Position numbers and translations under genes: made by a program
In this document: positions 39,418 through 51,283 of the stretch, in pieces
Position numbering within the stretch: position 1 is the stretch's first letter
Layout: the number at the start of each line of letters is the position of its first letter
From: Delphinus delphis
Lineage: Eukaryota > Chordata > Mammalia > Artiodactyla > Delphinidae
Direction: 5' to 3'
Length of the DNA: 64,000 nt
Assembly (NCBI RefSeq): GCF_949987515.2
Contig: NC_082696.1
Span: 37,180,431-37,244,430, forward strand
Notes under the pieces: model-generated
What the model saw: the letters and a program-made list of their open reading frames with translations, nothing else
Database searches by the model: none
What the model was told of the DNA's origin: nothing

Positions 39418-39722
39418 TGGGGCTTGCCTGGTGGCGCAGTGGTTGAGAATCTGCCTGCCAATGCAGGGAACACGGGTTTGAGCCCTGGTCTGAGAAGATC
39501 CCACATGCCACGGAGCAACTAGGCCCGTGAGCCACAACTGCTGAGCCTGCGTGTCTGGAGCCTGTGCTCCGCGACAGGAGAGGCCGTGATAGTGAGAGGC
39601 CCGTGCACCGCGATGAAGAGTGGCCCCCGCTTGCCGCAACTAGAGAGAGCCCTCGCACAGAAACGAAGACCCAACACAGCCAAAAATAAATGAATAAATA
39701 AATAAATATTTAAAATTTAAAA
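39418..39722 (+). mobile_element. Long-form CHR-type SINE
   Basis: Head GGGGCTTGCCTGGTGGCGCAG, B box GGGTTTGAGCCC, the long body with 'cccgcttgccgcaactagag' and 'acgaagacccaacacagcc', then an AAAT-repeat tail. Target duplication AAAAGCCATGGACT (14 bp) is exact at 39404-39417 and 39723-39736. The open frames across it are artefacts. Confidence 0.95.
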
Positions 39723-39736
39723 AAAAGCCATGGACT

Positions 39737-40795
39737 CTGTTTTACTCTAGCCCTCCCAACTTCCTTTTCCTCTTTATAAAAGCATCCTCCTTCCCTTGCT
39801 GTGCAGGAACTTACAAATGACTCACCACGGTTATGGACCACAAATTGTAATTCTCTGCTGATCCCCAATAAACTCATCTTTACTGGAGAAATATCTGACA
39901 ATCTATTTCAGATCAACAGTTGTAATATACACTTGTGGGTAAAGCTGAAGAAAGGTCATGGAATTTTGAATATATGCACACTGATATCTATGATGATCTC
40001 ATTTTTTATGACATAAAAACAATGTTTTCCTGACTATTTCAAACAAATTTGTTTGTCTTTATTGATATCAAAACACAAAGTACATTCTGAATGATCCCTG
40101 GAAATGCCTCATTTAGTAATATCAGCCTTTTAAAAATGCCATTTTTCTTTTCAGAGCACAGATCTGATTTGGAAAAAATGTAGGAAAATATACCGATATG
40201 GAAAAAGGATACTCTAGAATCTAGTAACAGTTTAAAAGACTCAAACAGTTTCAATACTCAAATTACAGGTGATGAGCAGTTCGTAGAAATCTATGTGATT
40301 CACAAATGGAATTTTAGAAATTTTGTATTCATTACAATTTTGTTTCCCTAATTTCCTCATTTATGTCTTCTAGGGTCTTCAGAGCTCTCTGTGCTTATTA
40401 TTATGTTACTATTAATGAAATCAAAGTCCTTCCCAAAGACGATTTGTACTCTCCAGGTGGTAGCAGGCTATCTGTAGGCATTTTCCAAGCTTAACAGAGT
40501 ACCAACACCTCTTTGTGCCTGGGAAGGAAAGGGACTCCCATGATTTAGAATCAATTAGATCAAAAAAGATTTAAGTGGACTAAGATGCTTATTCACTGAA
40601 TTTAGCAACTGGGAAGATAATTCCGTTACTGATGACAAGGCCCATCCATAAGCTACCATATATAATTACTCTGGAGAGACCCTTGATACATCATTAGCCC
40701 TGGGCATTTGAAAACCACATTACTCTTGGAGGACTTCACTAAATTCCTGTGGTCCTTACCACAGCATTCCATGAAACTGTTTGCTGTGTTATTCT
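39737..40795. other. Intronic sequence, nothing recognised
   Basis: No gene, RNA or confident repeat before the L1 insertion. Confidence 0.45.
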
Positions 40796-40806
40796 AAAAT
40801 GGTTTA

Positions 40807-41892
40807 GAGAGGCAGAGTTAAGATGGCGGTGTGGGAAGACTTGGAGTTAGCACTCCCTACAACTTGGGCACCTGCTGGCCGCTGGTGGGGGACTCTGATG
40901 CCCAAGGAGGTGGAAGGAACCCCAAAGTGAACAAGTAGGACATAGGGGGACTGAAGGGGGAGGAGAAGTGGAGGCTAGACAGGATCTGCGCCCCTGAGGC
41001 TGGGGAGAACAGGAGAGGCAGGTGGGAGAGGGCTTCCAGGGGGAATGGGTGAGGAGTAGAGGGTGACTGCCCTGCCCACTTAGGCAGGGGAGCCTGCTGA
41101 GCTCCCAGGCCTGTTCCCTGACCTCCAAGCTGCATGGGTCCTTGGGGGTATAGGAGGGAGGCCAGGGAGATCAGGAGAGGCAGGCAGAAGGGGCCCTCCC
41201 AGAACGGAGGAGCAGGAGAGGAGAGGAGGGCATCTGCCTCACCCACTTGAGGTCAGGAAGCCTGCTGGGCTCCCAGGTGAGGTCTCCTGCTCTCTGAGAC
41301 CAGGGGTGGAGGACACGTCTGGGCCCCTTCTGTTCCTTGAGCCTAAGCCCCACCCCCCACAGCCCTGTGGGTCCTGAGCATTGGCCCCACCCACCACCCA
41401 AACCTCGCCCCTGCTTAGGCCCCACCCTCCACAGCCAAGGAGTTTTTCCCCCCTTTTTAATTTTTTTTTTCTTTTCCCTCCTCCTCTTTTGTACTACTGT
41501 GGTACTGATGTACCTTCCAGTTGTTGATTCATCTATATTTTTATTTTTATATTCTTCCTAATATATCTGTTAGTTTCCTAGTCTAATATTATTTTTTACT
41601 TTGTTATTTTTTTTTTCCACCTCAGGTGGCTTGCGGGATCTTGGTTCATGAGCCCAGGGTCCCGCTGAAGCTCCTGCAGTGGGAGATCAGAGTCCAAATC
41701 ACTGGACTAACAGAGAACCTCAGACTCCAGGGAATATTCATTGGAGTGAGGTCTCATGGAGTTCCTCATCTCAGCACCAAGACCCAGCTCTACTCAATAG
41801 CCTACAAACCCCAGTGGTGGAAGCCTCAGGCCAAACAACCAGTAAGACAGGAACACAACACCATTCATAAAAAAAAAAAAAAAAAAAAAAAA
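40807..41892 (+). promoter_or_regulatory. L1 5' UTR / internal promoter
   Basis: This is the GC-rich, purine-rich leader of the L1, ending in an A-run just before the ORF1 start at 41893. By family knowledge, L1 5' UTRs carry an internal Pol II promoter. Long antisense frames here (for example 40857-41246 and 40847-41128) reflect base composition, not genes. Confidence 0.75.
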
Positions 41893-42795
41893 ATGAGACA
41901 GCAAAAAAATATGTCACAGATGAAGCAGCAAGGTAAAAACCTACAAGACCAAATAAATGAAAAAGAAACAGGTAATCTACCTGAAAAAGAATTCAGAGTA
42001 ATGATAGTAAAGATGATCCAGAATCTCAGAAATAGAATGGAGGCATGGATTTAGGAAATACAAGAAATTTTTAACAAAGATCTAGAAGAACTAAAGAACA
42101 AACAAGCAGAGATGAACAACACAATAACTGAAATGAAAAATACACTAGGAGGAACCAATAACAGAATAACTGAGGCAGAAGAACGAATAACTGAACTGGA
42201 AGACAAAATGGTAGAAATAACTGTCGAGGAACAGAATAAAGAAAAAAAATGAAAAGAATTGAAGACAATCTCAGAGACCTCAGGGACAACACTAAATGCA
42301 CCAATGTTTGTATGATAGGGGTCCCAGAAGAAGAAGAGAAAAAGAAAGGGTCTGAGAAAATATTTGAAAAGATTATAGTTGAAAACTTCCCTAACATGGG
42401 AAAAGAAATAGTCATTCAATTCCAAGAAGCACAGAGAGTCCCATACAGGACAAACCCTAGGAAAAACACACCAAGACACATATTAGTCAAACAAATAAAA
42501 ATTAAATTCAAAGAAAAATATTAAAAGCAGCAAGAGAAAAACAAAACATACATACAAAGGAAGCCCCATAATGTTATCAGCTGAGTTTTCAGCAGAAACT
42601 CTGCAGGCCAGAAGGCAGTGGCAGGATATACTTAAAGTGATGAAAGAGCAAAACCTACAACCAAGATTACTTTACCCAGAAAGGATCTCATTCAGATTCG
42701 ATGGAGAATTCAAAAGCTTTTCAGACAAGCAAAAAGCTAAGAGAATTCAGCATCACCAAGCAGCTTTACAACAAATGCTGAAGAAACTTCTCTAA
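41893..42795 (+). pseudogene. L1 ORF1 pseudogene (RNA-binding chaperone)
   Basis: ORF1 makes the trimeric nucleic-acid chaperone of the L1 RNP. The start MRQQKNMSQMKQQGKNLQ at 41893 opens the frame. A coiled-coil follows (LEELKNKQAEMNNTITEMKN, then RITEAEERITELEDKMVEIT). After it come the RRM-like part (IGVPEEEEKKKGSEKIFEKI) and the C-terminal domain (LSAEFSAETLQARRQWQDIL), stopping at 42795. Breaks: a TAG at 42052-42054, a frameshift at the A-run 42241-42248, and a TAA at 42522-42524 followed by a return to the first frame. About 300 codons if unbroken, the usual size for mammalian ORF1p. It cannot make a full protein. Confidence 0.9.
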
Positions 42796-42853
42796 GCAGG
42801 AAACACAGGAGAAGAAAAAGACCCACAAAAACAAACCTTAAACAATTAAGAAA

Positions 42854-45800
42854 ATGGTAATAGGAACATACGTATCGATAATAATCTTGAATGTAAATGG
42901 ATTAAATACCCCAAATAAAAGACAAAGACTGGCTGAATGGATACAAAAACAAGACCCACATATATGCTGTCTACAAGAGACCCACTTCTGACCTAGGGAC
43001 ACATACAGATTGAAAGTGAAGGGATGGAAAAATATATTCCATGATAATGGAAATCAAAATAAAGTTGGAGTAGCAATACTCGTATCAGATAAAAAAGACT
43101 TTAAAATAAAGACTGTTACAAGAAACAAGGAGGGACACTACATAATGATCAAAGGATCAATCCAAGAAGAAGATATAACAATTATAAATGTTTATGCACC
43201 CAACATAGGAGCGGCTCAATACATAAGGCAAAAGCTAACAACCATGAAAGGACAAACTGACAGTAACACAATGCTCGTAGGAAACTTTAACACTCCACTT
43301 ACACCAATGGACAGATCATCCAAACAGAAAATAAATATGGAAACACAAGCTTTAAATGACACAACAGACAGATAGTTCCAATTGATATTTATAGAACATT
43401 CCACTCAAAAGTGGCAGAATATACCTTCTTCTCAAGTGCACATGGAACATTCTCCAGGATAGATCACATCTTGGGTTACAAATCAAGCCTCAGTAAGTTT
43501 AAGAAAATTGAAATCATATCAAGCATCTTTTCTGACCATAACGCTATGAGATTGGAAATCAACTACAGGAACAAAACTGTAAAAAACACAAATACATGGA
43601 GGCAAAACAGTGTGCTATTAAATAACCAAGAGATCACTGAAGAAATCAAAAAAGAAATTAAAAAATACATAGAAACAAATGACAGTGAAAACAAGATGAC
43701 CCCAAACCTATGGGACACAGCAAAAGCAGTTCTAAGAGGGAAGTTTATAGCAATACAATCTCACCTCAAGAAATAAGAAAAATCTCAAATAACCAATCTA
43801 ACCCTACACTTAAAACAGCTAGAGAAAGAAGAACAAAGAAAACCCAAAGTCAGAAGAAGGAGAGAAATCATAAAGATCAGAGCAGTAATAAATGAAATAG
43901 AAATGAAGAAAACAATAGCAAATATCAATAAAACAAAAGCGGTTCTTTGAGAAGATAAACAAAATTGATAAACCCTTAGCCAGACTCATCAAGAAAAAAA
44001 GGGAGAGGACTCAAATCAATAAAATTAGAAATGAAAAAGGAGAAATCACAACCAACACTGCAGAAATATGAAGGATTATAAGAGACTACTACAAACAACT
44101 GTATGCCAATAAAATAGACAACCATGAAGAAATGGACAAGTTCTTGGAAAGGTACAACTTTCCAAGACTGAACCAGGAAGAATTAGAAAATATAAACAGA
44201 CCTATCACAAGTAATGAAATTGAAACTGTGATTAAAAATCTTCCAACAAATAAAAGCCCAGGACCAGATGGCTTCACAGATGAATTCTATCAAGCATTTA
44301 GAGAAGAGCTAACACCTATCCTTCTCAAACTCTTCCAAAAAATTGCAGAGGCAGAAACACTCCCAAATTCATTCTATGAAGCTACCATCACCCTGATACC
44401 AAAATCAGAAAAAGATACCACAAAAAAAATTATAGACCAACATCACTCATGAACATAGATACAAAAATCCTGAACAAAATAGTACCAAACAGAATCCAAC
44501 AGCATATTAAAAGGATCATACACCATGATCAAGTGGGATTTAACCCAGGCATGCAAGGATTCTTCAATATATGCAAATCAATCAATGCGATACACCACAT
44601 TAACAAATTAAGGAATAAAAACAATACGATCATTTCAATAGATGCAGAAAAAGCTTTTGCCAAAATTCAACACCGTTTATGATAAAAACTGTCCAGAAAA
44701 TGGCATAGAGGGAATCTACCTCAACATAAGAAAGGCCATATATGACAAACCCACAGCAAGCATCATACTCAATGGTGAAAAACTGAAAGCATTTCCACTA
44801 AAATCAGGAACAAGACAAGGATGTCCACTCTCACCACTCTTTTTCAACGTTGTTTGGAAGTCAAAGCCACAGCAATCAGAGAAGAAAAAGAAATAAAAGG
44901 AATACAAATTGGAAAAGAACTAAAACTGTCACTGTTTGCTTATGACATGATACTATTCATAGAAAATCCTAAAGATGCCACCAGAAAACTACTAGAACTA
45001 ATCAAAGAATTTGGTAAGATTGCAGGATACAAAATTAATGCACAGAAATCTCTGGTAATCCTATACACCAGCAACGAAATATCAGAAAGAGAAATTAAGG
45101 AAACACTCCCATTTACCATTTCAACAAAAAGAATAAAATACCTAGGAATAAACCTACCTAAGGAGGAAAAAGACTTCTCAGAAAATGCTAAAACACTGAT
45201 GAAAGAAATCAGAGATGACATAAAGAGGTGGAGGAATATACCATGTTCTTGAATTGGAAGAATCAATATGGTGAAAATGACTATACTACCCAAAGCAATC
45301 TACAGGTTCAATGCAATCCCTATCAAACTACCAAGAGCATTCTTCACAGAATTAGAACAAAAAAATTTTACAATTCGTATGGAAACAAAAAAGATCCTGA
45401 ATAGCTAAAGCAATCTTGAGAAAGAAAAAAGGAGTTGGAGGAATCAGGCTCCCCAACTTCAAACTATACCACAAATCTATGGTAATCAAGACAGTATGGT
45501 ACTGGCACAAAAAGAGAAATATAGATCAATGGTACAAGATAGAATGCCCAGAGATAAACCCACACACATATGGGCACCTAATTTATGACAAAGGAGGCAA
45601 GAACATACAATGGAGAAAAGACAGCTTCTTCAATAAGTGGTGCTGGGAAAACTGGACAGCTACATGTAAAGGAATGAAATTAGAACACTCCCTAACACCA
45701 TACACAAAAATAAACTCAAAATGGATTAGAGGCCTAAATGTAAGACCAGACAGTATAAAACTCATAGAGGAAAACATAGGAAAAACACTCTTTGACATAA

Positions 45801-46647
45801 ACCACATCAAGATCTTTTTGACCCACCTCCTAGAGTAATGGAAATAAAACCAAAAATAAACAAATGGGACTTAATTAAACTTAAAAGCTTTTGCATAGCA
45901 AACCAAACCATAAACAAGACAAAAAGACAACTCTCAGAATGGGAGAAAATATTTGCAAATGAAACAACAGACAAAGGATTAACTTCCAAAATATACAAAC
46001 AGTTCATGGAGCTCAATATCAAAAAAACAAACAATCCAGTTAAAGAATGGTCAGAAGACCTAAATAGACATTTCACCAAGGAAGACATGCAGATGGCCAA
46101 GAGGCACATGAAAAGATGCTCAACATCACTAATTATTAGAGAAATGCAAATCAAAACTACAATGAGGTAACACCTCATGCTAGTCAGAATGGCCATTATC
46201 AAAAAATCTAGAAACAATAAATGCTGGAAAGGATGTGGTGAAAAGGGAACCCTCTTGCACTGTTGGTGAGAATGTAAATTGATACAAGCACTATGGAAAA
46301 CAGTATGGAGGTTCCTTAAAAAACTAAAAATAGAACTACCATATGACCCAGCAATCCCACTACTGGGCATATACCCTGAGAAAACCATTATTCAAAAAGA
46401 GACATGTACCACAATGTTCACTGCAGCACTATTTACAAGGCTATTTACTTTATGTGTAAATAGCCACTATTTACACATAAAGAAGATGTGGCACATATAT
46501 ACAATGGAATATTACTCAGCCATAAAAAGAAATGAAATTGAGTTATTTGTAGTGAGGTGGATGGACCTAGAGTCTTTCATACAGAGTGAAGTAAGTCAGA
46601 AAGAGAAAAACAAATATCGTATGCTAACGCATATATATGGAGTCTAA
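42854..46647 (+). pseudogene. L1 ORF2 pseudogene (endonuclease and reverse transcriptase)
   Basis: ORF2 normally encodes the AP-like endonuclease, the reverse transcriptase and a Cys-rich C-terminus of about 1,270 residues; this span fits. The start MVIGTYVSIIILNVNGLN is at 42854. Endonuclease landmarks: CLQETHF, NVYAPN, RIDHILG and SDHNAM. Reverse-transcriptase landmarks: [37 protein letters not shown] and [16 protein letters not shown]-terminal part: [18 protein letters not shown], the WEKIFAN block, [13 protein letters not shown] and MEYYSAIKRNEI, ending at 46647. Breaks: TGA at 42989-42991, a frameshift and TAG near 43375, TAA at 43774-43776, further shifts near 44450, 44680 and 44860, and a stop near 45252. 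The endonuclease GDFN motif reads GNFN and the RT FADD motif reads FAYD. Confidence 0.92.
46430..46482 (+). repeat. 16-bp hairpin replacing canonical L1 sequence
   Basis: CTTTATGTGTAAATAG (46448-46463), spacer CCA, then its exact complement CTATTTACACATAAAG (46467-46482). A further pair, GGCTATTTA (46439-46447) and TAAATAGCC (46457-46465), overlaps it. The expected text between 'gcactatttacaa' and 'aaagaagatgtgg' of a typical L1 is missing here. Confidence 0.85.
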
Positions 46648-47013
46648 AAAAAAAAATGGTACTGATGAACCTAGTTGCAGGGCAGGAATAAAGACATTGA
46701 CATAGAAAATGGAGTTGAGGACATGGGGTTAGAGGGTGAAGCTGGGGCAAAGTGAGAGTAACATCGACATATATACACTTCGGAATGTAAAATAGTTAGC
46801 TGGTGGGAAGCAGCAGCATAGCACAGGGAAACTGGCTTGGTGCTTTGCAATGACCTAGAGGGGTGGGATAGGGTGGATGGGAGGGAGGTTCAAGAGGGAG
46901 GGGATATGGGGACATGTGTATGCATATGGCTGATTCGCTTTTTTGTGCAACAGAAACTAACAGAGTATTGTGAAGCAATTATACTCCAATAAAGATCTAT
47001 TAAGAAATAAAAT
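46648..47013 (+). other. L1 3' UTR and tail
   Basis: Non-coding L1 tail after the ORF2 stop, with the G-rich stretch (46860-46920) common in L1 3' UTRs, then 'gaagcaattatactccaataaa' and an A-rich end. It contains the AATAAA-like polyadenylation signal near 46988. Confidence 0.85.
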
Positions 47014-47024
47014 AAAATAATTTA

Positions 47025-47799
47025 ACAACTGCATCTCTACTGATAGCAGGTACACTGTAGCATGCATAGTCTTCGATACTTCTAAGCATTACCATTTCAT
47101 GCGTTATCTGATGAGTTCATAGAAAAGGAAAAGCTGCTTTTCTGGGATCTTTATCATTTTACATTTACAATTATATATTATTTATAGTTCTGTTCATCTC
47201 AGATGAATGTGTGTAGCCTTATCATCTATGCCTGAGTATAGACAATAAACCAGTAAACGAGTAAAAATAATCCTCAAATAAATAGAGCTGTTGACAGATA
47301 AATAAATTATGGAAATAGTGAGCAATGGACATTTTGGAACATCTTTAGTGCCACAGTTTATAACCATACATGTTATTTATCTTGCTTTTCAGTGTCAGAT
47401 TGAAAAGGTTTCATTCCTGGTAATGCTACTCATGACAACAAGCAAGGTTTGAAAAAGTAGTGGCCCTTTTTCTGCTGAGTCCTGGAAGTTGGAAATCATA
47501 ATGGAAACATTAAAAATGGAAAGAGATAAAGAGGAGTGGGAAAGCTGGTCTACTGCTACTCAAAGTTTTGTTATAGATTCGTGACAAGGAGATACATAAA
47601 GAACATTTTTTTTAAAAGTGCCGGTAGAAGAGTACTGAAACCTATTCTGAAGAGGACTTAATTTTGATTATCTCTTAGTTCAAAACCTTTTTGACTCCTA
47701 GATGATGTATCTTTGCTGCTTCCTAAATCTCAGTAAAGCATGGCCAAGGATGATGTTGAAATACACAAAGGAGTGAAATTCTTTAACATGATAAATAAT
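47025..47799. other. Intronic sequence, nothing recognised
   Basis: No gene or confident repeat. Confidence 0.45.
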
Positions 47800-47980
47800 C
47801 ATTTGAGAGCCTACTTGTGCCAGGCACATGCTCAACATTTAATATTAATATTTCATTCCATACTTGCAACAACTGATAACTGATGTGAAGAAGAAACCAA
47901 GGCTTAAAGCATTTATCTGACTTGGGACAAGCAACCGCATTTCAGAAATGATGGAGCCAGATCTTTATCCTCATATTCCA
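47800..47980 (-). repeat. MIR SINE, antisense
   Basis: 'gagagcctacttgtgccaggcacatgctcaacattta', 'caacaactgataactgatg', 'aaaccaaggcttaaagcat' and 'tggagccagatctttatcctc' are the complement of a MIR 3' end to core. Confidence 0.6.
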
Positions 47981-50557
47981 GAAACCTTGACTCTTACCAA
48001 ATTTTATGATTTTTACAGAAAAAATATATTAAGTTATGAGCAACTAGCTATTTCCAGATTAATGTCCAATATTATCCCATCTGGGGAGAAAGTCACGGCT
48101 TTAAAAATTACTGACCAATAAAACTCTATTCAGTAGGTACGTGGTTAGTGTTCAGATGCTCTGCTGGATCACTTCACTGTGTGAAAGACTGTGCAGGAGA
48201 GGCTAGGCACCAAAACTGTCAAAGAATGAAAATAGCTAAATGGATGGAGGGGAGGACTCTGTATCATTGGTGCACACCTTCCATTAGTTCTGTGAACACT
48301 GTCTTTTAGTTATATAAGGCAAGCAGACACTTAAGTTCACTTAAAGTCCGTGGAGAAAGTGCAACTGTAACAAGACCTAGTTTGGTTGAACAAAGGCAAG
48401 TGCTTACATGTCGTTGGCAAGCATGTAAAGTATTCAATATACCTCCCCCAGGAATCTACAAGAGTCTCTGTACTGACATAGACTAAAATAATTCCTGAGA
48501 GGATGGAGATTCAAAGTCCCCATCCACTTCTTTTCCATTTGAGAATCAATATTGTTTGAATCCATCTGATGTACAAGGGTATCCCCAGGTAATACTAAAT
48601 GACAGGAAGGAAAACAGCTGTCCTCAAAATAAGGGAAATGTGGGCCTGTGACCCAAGTGTAATACTAGGGCTTAGGAAATCAGAAGGAAGTGCTGGGTCT
48701 AAGAATAAGATATAATTGACCTCGTTTCAACCCTACCCAACTCAAGCACTCTAGAGGAGCTTTAGGGAGCTGAGTGAATGGTAACAGTTTTAATACTTGG
48801 GACAGGCAAGTGACCTGTCCAGTACAGACTGGGCATGACAGAGCTGGAAGGGGCTCTTTGAGGATGGGTTGCAATCAAAGCCTGAACCAGTCAGCAGAGA
48901 CCTACACTAGTGGCTGTGGTGGCTTGGAGTAATTCTCTGACAGCATGTATTGGGGGTAATAAAATCTGTCCCCTAGTAGCTACGGCAGCAGCACAGATGG
49001 AAAAGGGCAAATGAACTGAACTGTCTAGGTGTAGTCATTATACTGCAGCAGGTGGTGACATTTTATGAAGCATCCAGTATTCTTGGTACAGATTATGTGG
49101 TCCTTCAGCCACGTGGTAGTATATTTGAGTACTGATTTTGTCAGTAAGGTAAAATAATCAGGACTAATTTCTTGGACATGGATAAGCATTGGGCATGCTG
49201 GAATATAACATGCAAGGGGGTGATGGAGGTGAGAACTGCACCTTACTAATCTAGGAAGATGTGAACTTGGAGTCTTTATAATTTGGATATTAAACGACCT
49301 GTAATTTTATTTTATTGCAAGCTGATGAGATCTCGGGACATCTAAGTTCCAACTTAAAGTAAGTAAATGTAAAATCATGAAAATTCTGTTCTTTGGCAGG
49401 TGGCAGAGGTCCCATGAGCATTCCATATTTAAAGGATTATGATTTAACCCTACAAGCTGCATTGTTATATCAGCAAGACTTGGTTCAGCATAATTTGCTT
49501 TGAGGGCAAGTTAATAAGTAACAGTGATTTTTTTGGTAAACCAAGCGGAAAATACTATCACTAGAGGTGTGCCTCAGATTCTTTTCAACCAACATTTTAG
49601 GAGATCACTAGACAGAATTAAGACAGATATTTACCATCCTGTTTAGTTATATCCCTACAACCTGGATCAAGTTTTGGGACATATCCAAATGCGTTGAATA
49701 TTTTTACGTAAACTTTGACATGAATTATTTTTTTCTGATCTGTTCATATCTCAGTAAAGTAATTATCTAGAATGCCAGTCACAAATTATTGTCCCTATGC
49801 CAAATGTAAAGTGGAAAGTCATGGAGACTTGCCATTCAATATGACAGTAAGCTGTCTGTTTTTCAGAACATTCAGTTTATGATTTAAATTACAAATCCTA
49901 GAGACAAAAGAGTAAGTTAGAATATCAACAGGAATCAATTTAAATAATGAAACAAACAGCAGCTTATTGCCATGGGAATATTAATAATCACAATACTTCA
50001 ATTTCACATATCCTTTCTCCCTAAAACTGAAAATATGTTTTCTCACTGTGGAGTTAGTGAAAGAATTTGTCGCAGATGGCAGTGTGTTGCTCTTGAAAAA
50101 AAAAAAAGGTAGAAAGCAAATTATGGAAGTCAGGGTAACCATGATCAACCGAAGTCTGCTACATTGTAGCTGAAATCCTAAATGCTGGAGCCAGAGATTA
50201 TCAACAGTGCCCTGGCAGCCCCAAGCTTATTGGGCTGAGAGTGAAAAGACTTTGAGCCCTAGTAGGGTGGTACCGAATGCTTCATCTGAAGGCTTTCCCC
50301 TTTGGTCCTTTAAAATTACCAAGAGCTGTCTTCATTTTTGAATAATTTGAACTTCCAGGACTGAACGTCTTTCTCTGATGACACTAAATTTTTAAATAAC
50401 AAAATCAAATAAAATCCCAGTTAGTTGTTTTTAGGTATAACCTAAGGTTATGACCTTTAAGGATGTTCCTACAGGACAGCAGTGAGACGGTCTCCCCCTT
50501 TCCCTCCTTAGGAAAACAGAGAAAAATACCAGAACTAAAAACAAAAAACAAAAAACA
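47981..50557. other. Intronic stretch without a gene
   Basis: No coding gene is supported. 48120-49300 is slightly more GC-rich and might be an old retroviral or other interspersed remnant, but I cannot assign a family. The short frame at 48680-48874 (minus) has no domain. Confidence 0.4.
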
Positions 50558-50892
50558 CAAGAAAACTGTATGATATCACTTATACGTGGAACCAAAAAAA
50601 ATACAACAAATTAGTGAATATAACAAAAAAGAAGCAGACTCACAGAGAATAAGCTAGTGGTTACCAGCAGGGACAGTGAAGGGAGGAGGGGCAATACAGG
50701 GGTAGGGGATTAAGAGGTACAAACTATTAGGTATATTTTAAAATAAGCTACAAGGATATATTGCATAATATGGGGAATATAGCCAATATTTTATAATAAC
50801 TATAAATGGAGTATAACCTGTAAGATTGTGAATCACTATATTGTACACCTGTAGTTTACATAATATATTAACTAAACTTCAAAAAATTTAAA
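50558..50892 (+). mobile_element. L1 3' end fragment
   Basis: 'tatgatatcacttatacgtgg', 'gactcacagagaataagctag', 'gtggttaccagcagggac', 'ggatatattgcataatatggg' and 'cactatattgtacacctgtag' give the standard L1 3' region order on the plus strand, ending in an A-rich tail. Confidence 0.85.
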
Positions 50893-51104
50893 AAGCCCAC
50901 AAGAGCCTTGCTTTTAGCTAATATGCCTAAACGAGTATAAATGCAAATAAAAATAACCAAATGACTGATCAATTTACAGATTTTTCAAAAAATCTATTTT
51001 CCTGAAATACATTGCAGAAAAACAAAGCAAACAAACAAAAAACCTCTTGTAAGCCCCTCACCCACCCCAAAAGAAGATGTCGTAAATCTTTACATTTCAG
51101 ATTT

Positions 51105-51240
51105 ACCTGGAGGACTTGTTTCAAAGCTGAAGGCTGTCCCCCTCCCCCCCATTCACAATGACTAATTCAGCAGGAGGGGGCTTAGAGATAATTTTCACTG
51201 CTAACAGTTGCCAGGGGATGCTTTGAGAATCACTGCTTTA
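51105..51240 (+). mobile_element. MER5-type hAT-Charlie fragment
   Basis: 'ttacctggaggacttgtttcaaagct', 'ctaattcagcaggaggggg', 'gccaggggatgctttgagaatcactgctt' follow the complement of the MER5A/B consensus. It contains a C-run at 51139-51150. Confidence 0.65.
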
Positions 51241-51283
51241 AGGAGTCTTAAGTCCTTTGAGAATCATTGCTTTAAGGAGTCTT
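51221..51283. repeat. 34-bp-period tandem duplication
   Basis: CTTTGAGAATCACTGCTTTA plus nine bases (51221-51249) is repeated at 51255-51283 with a single change (CACTGC to CATTGC), separated by AAGTC. It begins inside the MER5 end. Confidence 0.92.

Larger units (their letters stand above)
40807..47013 (+). mobile_element. Near full-length L1 LINE (inactive)
   Basis: About 6.2 kb in standard order: GC-rich 5' UTR starting 'gagttaagatggcggtgtggg', ORF1, ORF2, a 3' UTR ending 'attatactccaataaaga' and a short A-rich tail. A possible worn target duplication is AAAATGGTTTA (40796-40806) and AAAATAATTTA (47014-47024). It is much better preserved than the other L1s here, but both reading frames are broken and key catalytic residues are lost, so it cannot move by itself. 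The text resembles cetartiodactyl/cetacean L1 families. Confidence 0.93.

Noticed and set aside
40847..41425. Long GC-rich antisense open frames of up to 129 codons
   Set aside because: They are composition artefacts inside the L1 5' UTR, opposite in strand to the element.
42051..42479. Antisense frame of 142 codons rich in Phe/Ser
   Set aside because: It is the shadow of the A-rich L1 ORF1 coiled-coil on the plus strand; the same holds for 45807-46388 against ORF2.
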